Positions 1 through 7,048 of a DNA stretch of 64,000 bases are shown here, in pieces. Made by a program: the position numbers and the translations under genes. Below the pieces are notes generated by a model that saw nothing but the letters and a program-made list of their open reading frames with translations, was not told where the DNA came from and ran no database searches. Where the stretch lies: positions 124,001 through 188,000 of the forward strand of contig QAZA01000001.1 of NCBI GenBank assembly GCA_003054695.1, given 5' to 3'. This stretch comes from Verrucomicrobia bacterium LW23. GTDB taxonomy: Bacteria > Verrucomicrobiota > Verrucomicrobiia > Methylacidiphilales > UBA1321. How positions within the stretch are numbered: the stretch's first letter is position 1; the number at the start of each line of letters is the position of its first letter.

Positions 1-747
1 CTGCTTACTGGCCTGCTGATCTACTTTATGGCGCCATGCACGGACTGGTTCCTGGGCTTTACCAGGCTGGCGCGGGGCAACACGGCGCTGGGCTCGGTGC
101 TGTTGCCCATCAACATGGTGTCGCAGCTTTTGCTTTATCCCGTATACCTGGGCTTGCTGGCGGGGCACAGCTCGGGTGCGGGCGTCATTACCATAGGGGC
201 CACGCTGTGGCAGTGGTTTCTGGTGCCATTTGTGGGTGCGGTGGCGGGCCATTTCGTCCTGCGTGCGGCTCTTCCCGCCGTGTGGTTTGCCCGGCTGCGT
301 GAGCTGGCGGGGCGGCTGGTGCCCGTCCTAATCGCGGCGATGGTGATATGCATTTTTGCCGCCAACATTAGCGTGATTCTGGAGCACGCCCTGGCCTTTC
401 TGCTGATACTTCTGGCCGTATTCGCGTTTTTCGTTGTCACCTACTACCTGGCGGAAGCCGCGGCGTGGCTGGGCAGGCTGGACTATCCGGAGCGCGTGTT
501 GCTTACCATGACCACCGCCGCACGCAACGCCCCGCTGATGCTTGGCATCACCATGGCCGCGTTGCCGGACCAGCCGCTGATCTACGCCGCGCTGGTTATC
601 GGCATGCTGGTGGAGTTTCCCCACCTCACCGCTCTCAAGCACCTGCTGCTGCGTCGCCCCGATGCCCCGCCGCCCGCCCCCGGCCTGCCCGTGGCGGGTG
701 AAGCATCGCGCGCCCACCCGCCCGGCAGTGTCGAAGCTATCGCGTAG
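1..747 (+). CDS. Arsenic resistance / bile acid:Na+ symporter family permease, 3' end only
   Basis: The reading frame is open from the first base, so the gene starts outside the window; 248 residues are visible. It encodes a polytopic membrane protein with about five to six hydrophobic segments. Near the start it carries the APCTDWFLGFTRLARGN stretch followed by a PINM.SQLLLYPVYL helix. This pattern is typical of ACR3-like arsenite efflux permeases and related bile acid:sodium symporter (BASS) proteins, where an Asn/Pro/Cys-containing discontinuous helix lies in the transport core. The C-terminal ~35 residues are Pro/Ala-rich and probably cytosolic. Nothing next to it (no arsR or arsC visible) confirms arsenic as substrate, so the family is clearer than the substrate. 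It stops at TAG 745-747, two bases before the first palindromic element. Confidence 0.75.
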   Translation: MLTGLLIYFMAPCTDWFLGFTRLARGNTALGSVLLPINMVSQLLLYPVYLGLLAGHSSGAGVITIGATLWQWFLVPFVGAVAGHFVLRAALPAVWFARLRELAGRLVPVLIAAMVICIFAANISVILEHALAFLLILLAVFAFFVVTYYLAEAAAWLGRLDYPERVLLTMTTAARNAPLMLGITMAALPDQPLIYAALVIGMLVEFPHLTALKHLLLRRPDAPPPAPGLPVAGEASRAHPPGSVEAIA

Positions 748-749
748 TA

Positions 750-913
750 AGACCAATTATCGGAATAAACCGGTACATGGGTGGAGGCGATTTTGAGATG
801 AGGGCAAGGCGAGGCTGAGGGAGTGCATTTGAAAAATGCATGACCGAAGACTCAACGCCGCCCTCGCTCAAAAGCGTCCCGCCAATGTACCGGTTTATTC
901 CGATAATTGGTCT
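750..913. repeat. 164-bp imperfect palindromic element, copy 1
   Basis: Starts AGACCAATTATCGGAATAAA and ends with its reverse complement. It folds end to end into one long imperfect hairpin around a TGCATTTgaaAAATGCA centre (about 824-840). The arms are the same as those of the copy at 43132-43295, in opposite orientation. The 30-base core at 815-844 is shared with all copies. It abuts copy 2 with a single A between them. No transposase is nearby. Confidence 0.85.
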
Positions 914-914
914 A

Positions 915-1078
915 AGACCAATACGCACAGTTATTTGCTCTTTTTGCGGGCCGCTTTTGGGCTATGGCCGCACTGAAACTCCGGTCGAGCATTTTCCTAA
1001 TGCACTCCCTCCGTTTCAGCGCACCCATAGCCCAAAATCAGCTCCGCAAAAAGAGCAAATAACTGTGCGAATTGGTCT
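915..1078. repeat. 164-bp imperfect palindromic element, copy 2 (different arms)
   Basis: Has the same length (164 bp), the same AGACCAAT / ATTGGTCT ends and the same core (GTCnnGCATTTTnCnAATGC then ACTCCCTCnG, 984-1013) as copies 1 and 3. The arms differ: left arm CGCACAGTTATTTGCTCTTT..., right arm its near-perfect complement. Core orientation is the same as copy 3 and opposite to copy 1. Confidence 0.8.
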
Positions 1079-1117
1079 AAACACGTGCGGAAAGAAGCGG
1101 CGCTCAGGCCCCGCCAG

Positions 1118-1483
1118 CTAGCAGCACGCCAGTGCCGTGCGATCGCCGGGACCGCCGGCAAACTTGGTGCGGGTGGACCACATGTTGAGGTACGTGAAGA
1201 GGATGTGCCGGGTAAAATCGGACTGCAGGCTTGCCCAGAGAAGCGGATAGTAGATGCTGTTGACAACGTCCGACTTTGCTATCGGCTTGCCCGTGGCTGT
1301 TGCCGCCGCCCACTTGCTGGTGGAGCGCTCCGTGTAAAAGCGGATCGCCTTGCCGTTGGAATCCCGAAACTGACAGGCCAGCTCATAATACATAGAGACG
1401 GGGCCGATGCTGAAGAGATAGGGAAATAAGCACGCTACAAACGCAATAAATCCATACTGTAGCATGCGAAAGAGAGAGTCCAT
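1118..1483 (-). CDS. Small membrane-anchored hypothetical protein
   Basis: A 121-residue protein if started at the Met at 1483 (an upstream Met at 1519 would add 12 residues). One hydrophobic segment near the N-terminus (LQYGFIAFVACLFPYLFSI) suggests a signal anchor; the rest is soluble and probably periplasmic. It contains no motif I recognise. It lies between the palindromic pair and nuoL on the same strand as nuoL, and could be co-transcribed with it. It may be real, but support is only the length and the sensible N-terminal helix. It is not a NuoM fragment: no conserved Lys/His helices are present. Confidence 0.45.
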   Translation of the reverse strand: MDSLFRMLQYGFIAFVACLFPYLFSIGPVSMYYELACQFRDSNGKAIRFYTERSTSKWAAATATGKPIAKSDVVNSIYYPLLWASLQSDFTRHILFTYLNMWSTRTKFAGGPGDRTALACC

Positions 1484-1549
1484 ACACGAGAGGGTACGCC
1501 CTGTGGTGCATGGATACAATGCAGAAGATGAACTATCCGCAGCTTTTCA

Positions 1550-3886
1550 CTATCTAGCGCGCGAGACCCACAGCGCCACGGCAATAACCACCAGGCCGAC
1601 CACAAACCAGCGGAGGTGGCCGGGGAGGTAGCCGTTTTCGGCGCGGGTGGTGACAGCGCCCGAGGCACGCAGGGAGGTGCAGGAGCCGTCGAAGAGCCAC
1701 GCGTCCAGCACGCGTCGGTCCGCCACAGTGCTGACGAAACGGGCGACGAGGCGGATGGCGAAGACGACGGACTCCGCCGCAAGCAGGGCCACGCCCAGCA
1801 GCAGGATGGCGACGCCCGACGCGGCTGACCAGACGCGGCCGAGCGTGGCCTCGTAGATTTCGTCCAGGTAAAGGCGGTTGCGCAGCGCAGGCTCCAGCGG
1901 CGCAAAGGCCCGGGGGAACGTTGCACGCGAGCCGGACTGTCCCGCGGCGCCGTCTGAGGCGGTTGCCGTCGCGGGGGCGCGTTGTTTCTCACGAAAGACC
2001 ATCCAGCCCAGCACCAGCCCTGCGGCAACGGAGCTGAAGCCGAGCAGCATCAGCACCCCTGGGCCGTGGTGCGCGTGGGCATGGGCCGTATCGGCGCCGG
2101 CCGCGGCGAGGCCGGGGTTTTGCAGGTGGTGCATCGCCATCTCCCACACCTCCAGCCCGTGCGTAAGGCTGAGCACAGGCAGTAGAGACAGCGAGAAGAG
2201 GGCGAGCACCGCCAGGGGCGCGACCAGGGCGAGGTCGCGCTCAAGGCGAAAGCGATCGACCGCGTGGCCCCGGGCATGACTGTGCTCCTGGCCATGCGTG
2301 CGCCCGTGCGTATCCGCGCCGCTGCTGTGGGCGCTTTCCTGCGCATCGCGCAGCGCCTGCTCGGGCGTGTGCGAGGCGTGTTCCTTTGCCCGCCGGCGTG
2401 GGGTAAAGATCGAGAAGAGATCGAGCCGCAGGGCCAGCCGCATGGAGTACATGGCGGTAAGCACCGTGCCCAGCAGCATGGCGCCGGTGAGCATGGAGGT
2501 AAACGTGTCGCCCGGCCCGCCCTGGGCGTGCACGGCGTGCAGCACCATCTCCTTGCTGGTAACCTGCGCAAGCACAAAGGTCAGCGGTACATCCGCAAGG
2601 CACAGCAGCCCAAGGAGAAACGCGGCTTTGCCCAGCCATGTCATCGCGGGCTCGCCCCTTCCTCCGTCGCCCATGCGGCGGATATCCTGGGTGCCCATCT
2701 GGTGGATCAGCACGCCGGCGCTGAGGAACAGCAGGGCCTTGAAAAAGGCGTGCGTGGTAAGATGCATCATGGCCGCCGCCGTTCCGCCGCAGGTGACGGC
2801 CACCATCATCAGCCCCAGCTGGCTTACGGTGGAGAACGCCAGCACGCGTTTGAGGTCCGTCTGCGCCAGTGCCAGCGTGCAACCCAGCAGCATTGTTACC
2901 GCGCCCAGCGCCCCGGCGATCGCCGCCGCCGTGGCGTCCAGCGCGAGCACGGGGGCCAGCCGCGCCATGAGAAAGATGCCGGCCGCCACCATGGTTGCGG
3001 CGTGAATCAGCGCGGAGACCGGCGTGGGGCCCTCCATGGCGTCCGGCAGCCACACATGCAGGGGAAATTGCCCCGACTTGCCCGCGGCGCCCGCAAAGAT
3101 AAGCAGCATGGCCACGCCCGCCAGGCTCAGCCCCGTCGACGAGCCGGCGCGTACGCCCGCACCCTCGACAGGCGGCGGGGCCAGTGGATCCGCAAAGGGC
3201 CAGGGCAGGGAAAGTGCAGCGCCGCCGGGGCCGTCGCGCAAAAAGGTAAGCATGGGGACATCCAGCAGGCCGGAGCCGCCAAACTGATGAAACGCGACGG
3301 TGCCGGTAAGTCCAAAGAGTAGCAGCATGCCAAAAAGCAGGGCCACGTCGCCAATGCGGGTGGTGAGAAACGCCTTGCGCGCGGCCGCCGCCGCCGCAGG
3401 CTTTTCGTGCCAGAAACCGACGAGCAGATAGGACGCCAGGCCCACCAGCTCCCAAAACATAAACAACTGCAGCAGAGAGTTGGAGAGGACAAGGCCGAGC
3501 ATGGCGCCCTCGAACAGGCCCAGGTAGGCAAAAAATACCCCGTGGCGCGGGTCGTCCGCCATGTAGGTGCGGGCGTAAATCATCACCAGAAAGCTGACCA
3601 GCGCGACGACGGACGCCATGGAGGCGCTCAGCACGTCCAGCAAAAAGCCGATTTCCAGCCGCAACGGGCCGGCCTGCACCCAGGGCAGCGCCACATACAG
3701 GGGCTGCAGGCCCGGCGCCGTCCAGGCCATCGTCAGCCCCACCAGCGCGGCCAGCAGGGAGGTGCCCGCCGCGCAGGTGACCAGGGAGCTGGCCAGGCGG
3801 CCGCGCTCCGGGCGCATGACCCCCGCCGCCAGTGCGCCAAGCAGAGGCGCCAGGGGCATCAGCAAGATAAAGGCGAGCGACTTCAT
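1550..3886 (-). CDS. nuoL: NADH-quinone oxidoreductase subunit L (NuoL/ND5)
   Basis: Antiporter-like membrane subunit of respiratory complex I that takes part in proton translocation; 778 residues from the Met at 3886 (MKSLAFILL...). Typical ND5 landmarks are present: the FWELVGLASYLLVGFWHEKP helix with the conserved Glu, GDVALLFG, GKSGQFPLHVWLPDAMEGPT, PVSALIHAATMVAAG and LAFSTVSQLG. The family is usually about 610-680 residues. The excess lies in a long, His-rich hydrophilic insertion at roughly residues 525-590 (HGRTHGQEHSHARGH) and a second His cluster (HAHAHH) near 640. Its start overlaps the nuoK stop as ATGA. No nuoM or nuoN follows, which is unusual because the normal order is J-K-L-M-N. 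Confidence 0.95.
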   Translation of the reverse strand: MKSLAFILLMPLAPLLGALAAGVMRPERGRLASSLVTCAAGTSLLAALVGLTMAWTAPGLQPLYVALPWVQAGPLRLEIGFLLDVLSASMASVVALVSFLVMIYARTYMADDPRHGVFFAYLGLFEGAMLGLVLSNSLLQLFMFWELVGLASYLLVGFWHEKPAAAAAARKAFLTTRIGDVALLFGMLLLFGLTGTVAFHQFGGSGLLDVPMLTFLRDGPGGAALSLPWPFADPLAPPPVEGAGVRAGSSTGLSLAGVAMLLIFAGAAGKSGQFPLHVWLPDAMEGPTPVSALIHAATMVAAGIFLMARLAPVLALDATAAAIAGALGAVTMLLGCTLALAQTDLKRVLAFSTVSQLGLMMVAVTCGGTAAAMMHLTTHAFFKALLFLSAGVLIHQMGTQDIRRMGDGGRGEPAMTWLGKAAFLLGLLCLADVPLTFVLAQVTSKEMVLHAVHAQGGPGDTFTSMLTGAMLLGTVLTAMYSMRLALRLDLFSIFTPRRRAKEHASHTPEQALRDAQESAHSSGADTHGRTHGQEHSHARGHAVDRFRLERDLALVAPLAVLALFSLSLLPVLSLTHGLEVWEMAMHHLQNPGLAAAGADTAHAHAHHGPGVLMLLGFSSVAAGLVLGWMVFREKQRAPATATASDGAAGQSGSRATFPRAFAPLEPALRNRLYLDEIYEATLGRVWSAASGVAILLLGVALLAAESVVFAIRLVARFVSTVADRRVLDAWLFDGSCTSLRASGAVTTRAENGYLPGHLRWFVVGLVVIAVALWVSRAR

Positions 3887-4332
3887 GCCTGGGTGGAGGT
3901 GGAGGGATGGGTGGCGGAGGCGTCTGCCCGGGACGCGGAGGAGGCGACCTCCGGTGCCGCGACCTCGGGGGCGGGGACTGGTGCAGGGGCGGGCGCCGTT
4001 GCCGCTGCCAGGGAAGTCTCCGGCGCCTCTGTGCAACCGCGGAATTTTTCGACGTTGACCGATTTGTAGTGGCGATAGAGCGCAATGACCAGCGCGAGCC
4101 CCACCGCCGCCTCCGCCGCCGCCACGGCAATGGCAAACAGGGAGAAAAGCAGGCCGAGCGAGGAATCCGTAAACGGACGGAAGCGCCAGAACGCCACAAA
4201 GTTAAGGCACGCCGCGTTAATCATGATCTCCAGAGAGGCGAGCGTCATGATGGCGCTTCGACGCGTCAGCACCCCCAGCAATCCCATAAAAAACAGGATA
4301 GAGGAGAGGATGAGGATGTGTTGCAGGGCCAT
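3883..4332 (-). CDS. nuoK: NADH-quinone oxidoreductase subunit K (NuoK/ND4L)
   Basis: Small membrane subunit of complex I; 149 residues from MALQHILILSS at 4332. Three hydrophobic helices are visible. The conserved acidic residues are in place: the Glu of the LASLEIMINAACLNFVAF helix and the Glu in AAAEAAVGLALVIALYR. Normal NuoK is about 100 residues. Here a 45-50 residue Ala/Pro-rich C-terminal tail is added after the VNVEKF segment, and the coding sequence runs into nuoL with a 4-bp ATGA overlap, so the two are translationally coupled. The upstream in-frame Met at 4455 would put a non-family hydrophilic leader on the protein and was not chosen. nuoJ is not adjacent; the upstream gene is a desaturase. 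Confidence 0.93.
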   Translation of the reverse strand: MALQHILILSSILFFMGLLGVLTRRSAIMTLASLEIMINAACLNFVAFWRFRPFTDSSLGLLFSLFAIAVAAAEAAVGLALVIALYRHYKSVNVEKFRGCTEAPETSLAAATAPAPAPVPAPEVAAPEVASSASRADASATHPSTSTQA

Positions 4333-4453
4333 GGGTAACGTGCGCGCGCGCCTCGCGTCGTGGGTAGCAGGACTTTCGCGGAAGTCGCTGCCATTCCAGC
4401 ACGATTCCCCCCGCAGGAAAAGCGCGGACATGGCCGAAATGTCAATGTGGCGC

Positions 4454-4497
4454 AAAAAGAAACGCGGCGCCCCGGATAGAGATCCGGAACGCCGCGT
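4454..4497 (-). terminator. Rho-independent terminator of the desaturase gene
   Basis: On the minus strand an 8-bp GC-rich outer stem (4490-4497 with 4462-4469) encloses a 6-bp inner stem (CCGGAT/ATCCGG). A T-rich tract follows (complement of 4454-4461). It sits just after the desaturase stop and before nuoK, suggesting nuoK-nuoL is a separate transcription unit. Confidence 0.8.
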
Positions 4498-4540
4498 CAG
4501 GAAGACTTGGCTTGCCCATGTTGGGCTAGCTTAGGCCAGC

Positions 4541-5422
4541 TTAGGCCGCGCGGGCAATCTGCGGCTCGGGCTCGACGGCGCCACCTACCGCGGCGCGCGC
4601 GGAAGGGATCATCGCCTCGGGCTTAAGCAGCTTGGCGGGCGGGTGCTTGATGTCCCAGATAATGCCCAGCTTGTTGAGCGTCAACAGGATGTAGTAGGTG
4701 ATGTCCACCTCCCACCAGAAAAAGCCCTGGCGCGCGGAGAGCTGGTAGTGGTGGTGATTGTTGTGCCAGCCTTCGCCCATCGTCACAATAGCCAGCCACA
4801 GGGAGTTCTTGCTCGCCTCGCCCGTCGCATAGCGCTGGCTGCCAAACATGTGGCACAGAGAGTTGATGGCAAACGTGGTGTGATAAAGAATAACGGTGCT
4901 GACAAAAAAGCCCCACAGCAGGCCCACCCACCCGCCGATAAGGAAGCACGCCACAGCGGCCACCACCGGGGGGATAAAGTGGTACTTGTCGAGGAACACC
5001 AGCTCGGGAAACTTGGTCAGGTCGGTTACAGCCTTGGAGTCGTACTCATCGTACTCGTTGGAGAGCACCCAGCCAACATGCGACCATACAAAGCCCTCCA
5101 GCTTGGCGGAGTGCAGATCTTCCTCCGTATCGGAGTGCTTGTGGTGATGGCGATGATGCGCGGCCCACCAGAGGGCGCCCTTTTGGGCGGACATACCGCC
5201 GATAAACGCCAGGCAGAACTGGAAGAATCGGCTGGTGCGATAGCTGCGATGCGAGAAATAACGGTGATACCCGCCCGTAATGCCGAACTTGCGCAGCACA
5301 AACATAAAGAGGCAGAGGAAAGCCGCCGTCCACGTAATGCCAACCCAGAACACCGCCAAACAGGTGAGGTGCACCAGCACGAAAAGGAAACCGGCCCAGG
5401 TGAATTTATAATCTTTGGTCAT
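4541..5422 (-). CDS. Acyl-CoA / stearoyl-CoA delta-9 fatty acid desaturase family protein
   Basis: A membrane di-iron enzyme that inserts a double bond into saturated acyl chains using O2 and electrons from a ferredoxin or cytochrome b5-type donor. All three histidine boxes are visible: HRYFSH (residues 53-58), HRHHH (90-94) and HNNHHHY (220-226, in the GEGWHNNHHH context). Four to five hydrophobic helices separate them, as in the family. Length (293 residues) is normal for bacterial delta-9 desaturases. The start at 5422 gives a sensible MTKDYKFTWAGFLFVLVHL N-terminus leading into the first helix. It has its own terminator, so it is probably monocistronic. Likely role: adjusting membrane fluidity. 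The exact acyl carrier (CoA or phospholipid) cannot be read from sequence. Confidence 0.92.
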   Translation of the reverse strand: MTKDYKFTWAGFLFVLVHLTCLAVFWVGITWTAAFLCLFMFVLRKFGITGGYHRYFSHRSYRTSRFFQFCLAFIGGMSAQKGALWWAAHHRHHHKHSDTEEDLHSAKLEGFVWSHVGWVLSNEYDEYDSKAVTDLTKFPELVFLDKYHFIPPVVAAVACFLIGGWVGLLWGFFVSTVILYHTTFAINSLCHMFGSQRYATGEASKNSLWLAIVTMGEGWHNNHHHYQLSARQGFFWWEVDITYYILLTLNKLGIIWDIKHPPAKLLKPEAMIPSARAAVGGAVEPEPQIARAA

Positions 5423-5845
5423 GATTGCAAAGGTCTGCGACGCAACAACTTCGAGGGCTAAAGGCGCAGAGTCCCCCCGATGCGGAGGGGTCGGTAGTCT
5501 GGTGGGCCCGAGGCGCCGGCAGCTCGCGGGAGCCCCTCAGGACCCGCGATTAGGGAAGCATAGTGGAAAAGTCGGACGCGTCACGCAAACTTTTACGGGG
5601 GACGACAGATTTTCTTGCACAACGCAAGGTGTTACCCCTTAAAAGCTTGCAAAACGCGACTTCCTGGCTTTGGCAAGAAGATCGCACGAAAGGCCGGCCG
5701 CGCAACTGGATTGTTTATTAGCTTCGCTGATTTTTTGAACCGTTGTCATGGTCTATTAGATCAACTGCTCGGCTAAACCATTTTGCCGGATCAACTTTGC
5801 CCTCGCAATTAGAGAGGGAGGGGCGATCCGGATGCCATGAATCTC
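5423..5845. other. Intergenic region between two minus-strand genes; GC-rich hairpins, no gene seen
   Basis: The part next to the desaturase (about 5470-5560) is very GC-rich, with local inverted repeats (CTCGCGGGAG, CCCCCCGATGCGGAGGGG). It would form a structured 5' leader on the desaturase mRNA. I could not match it to a known riboswitch or small RNA. The part near 5640-5845 is AT-richer and otherwise featureless. Confidence 0.4.
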
Positions 5846-6985
5846 TCACGTAGAGCGATCGTACACCTCAAGCGTCATCAGCCCCGCCGGCATCTCCCCG
5901 CGCAGGTACGCCTCGAGGTTGCGCAGCGCGTTGTCGCCGCACGCCGGGCAGGTGTCCAGCGTCGGCCCCGCAATGTGGGGCGAGAGGATGCCGCCGCCCA
6001 CCGTGCCCACCACCGGCGAGTAGACATCCAGCCCCGCGCGCAGCCGCCCGGTCCGCACCATCCGCGCAAGCGCCTCCTCGTCCGTAACCCCGGCGCGGCC
6101 CACGTTGACAAACACGGCGTCCTCGGGCAGCAGCTCCAGAAGCTCCGCCGTTACCATCCCGCGCGAATCCGGCGTAAGTCCTTCGCACTCAATAAGCACC
6201 TCACTGCCGGCAAACAGCTCCTTCAGTCCGGCGGACGGTCGTACGCCAAACTCCTCGTAGAGAGAGCGAGGCACCCCGGCGGACCACGCCGATACATCCG
6301 CGCCAAACGCCCGCAGCATGCCGGCGATCTCCCGCGCGATAGCCCCAAAGCCATGCAGGCCTACCCGCCTGCCGCGCAAGGACTTAGGGCGAATGCGCGC
6401 CAGCTTCTCGTACACGCAGCCATCGTCGGAATCCTCAACATTGCCCCACGCGGGCAGGTTGCGCAACGCCGCCAGTACCAGCAACATTGCGTGCTCCGCA
6501 ATGGTGTGGCTGATGCTTGCACCCCAGTTGGTGACAAGCAGTCCGCGCTCGATGTACCTGCGCGGCACCAGCTTACGCACGCTCCCAGTAATGTGCGCCA
6601 CAAAACGCAGCGGCAGCTCCGCCTCGCCCGGCGGCTGCGGCGGCAGCGCGGGAGTGCTCCAGGCGGTGACGATGGCGTCCGGGCGCAGGTCGTCGCGGAG
6701 CATCCTCTCCCAGTCATCGCCGCGCAGCGCTTCCGTGTCCACCCACGTCGCGCCGAGCGCCTCCATGCCGCCGCCTGTCAGTCCCGGCAAAAACAGCTGC
6801 CACTCGCGCGCGGAAATCGTAAAGGCGACGCGCGTCGTTGCCGACGCCTCGCCCGCGCCCCCCGCCCGCTGCCTCGCCGCGGCTACAGCGATGGCGCCCG
6901 AGCGCGCAGAGGCGATCGACGAGGCCGCGGCGCTGCCGGATTCCATAACGTCCCGCCCGGCGGCGCTTGAGTGTGAGTGCTGCAT
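5846..6985 (-). CDS. D-isomer-specific 2-hydroxyacid dehydrogenase family protein
   Basis: Predicted NAD(P)-dependent oxidoreductase interconverting a 2-hydroxyacid and a 2-oxoacid; 379 residues from 6985, or about 366 from the internal Met. The Rossmann motif VGLHGFGAIAREIAGML lies near residue 210. The catalytic Arg region reads FVNVGRAGVTDEEAL, and the C-terminal catalytic His lies in SPHIAGPT. The first ~50 residues are an Ala-rich, poorly conserved leader, so the true start may be further in (first family-like strand ATTRVAFTIS). It lies 63 bp downstream of the secreted beta-helix gene on the same strand and probably belongs to that operon, perhaps acting on a sugar-acid product. Substrate unknown. 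Confidence 0.85.
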   Translation of the reverse strand: MQHSHSSAAGRDVMESGSAAASSIASARSGAIAVAAARQRAGGAGEASATTRVAFTISAREWQLFLPGLTGGGMEALGATWVDTEALRGDDWERMLRDDLRPDAIVTAWSTPALPPQPPGEAELPLRFVAHITGSVRKLVPRRYIERGLLVTNWGASISHTIAEHAMLLVLAALRNLPAWGNVEDSDDGCVYEKLARIRPKSLRGRRVGLHGFGAIAREIAGMLRAFGADVSAWSAGVPRSLYEEFGVRPSAGLKELFAGSEVLIECEGLTPDSRGMVTAELLELLPEDAVFVNVGRAGVTDEEALARMVRTGRLRAGLDVYSPVVGTVGGGILSPHIAGPTLDTCPACGDNALRNLEAYLRGEMPAGLMTLEVYDRST

Positions 6986-7048
6986 AAGTGTCTGATAGTG
7001 TGTCGGATATGCCTTGATTAAGTCATTCGATGGCCCAGGGCTTTTCGG

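Noticed and set aside
750..1078. Integron attC sites or coding gene in the palindromic pair
   Set aside because: No RYYYAAC/GTTRRRY ends and no integrase; short frames within the repeats are by-products of the palindromes.
2241..4199. 652-codon minus-strand frame overlapping nuoL
   Set aside because: Arg/Pro-rich out-of-frame translation of nuoL/nuoK; no homology-like motif.
5470..5570. Possible SRP RNA, riboswitch or other structured RNA upstream of the desaturase
   Set aside because: GC hairpins are present but no conserved consensus (for example the GGAAGG tetraloop region of SRP RNA, or cobalamin or SAM cores) could be matched.
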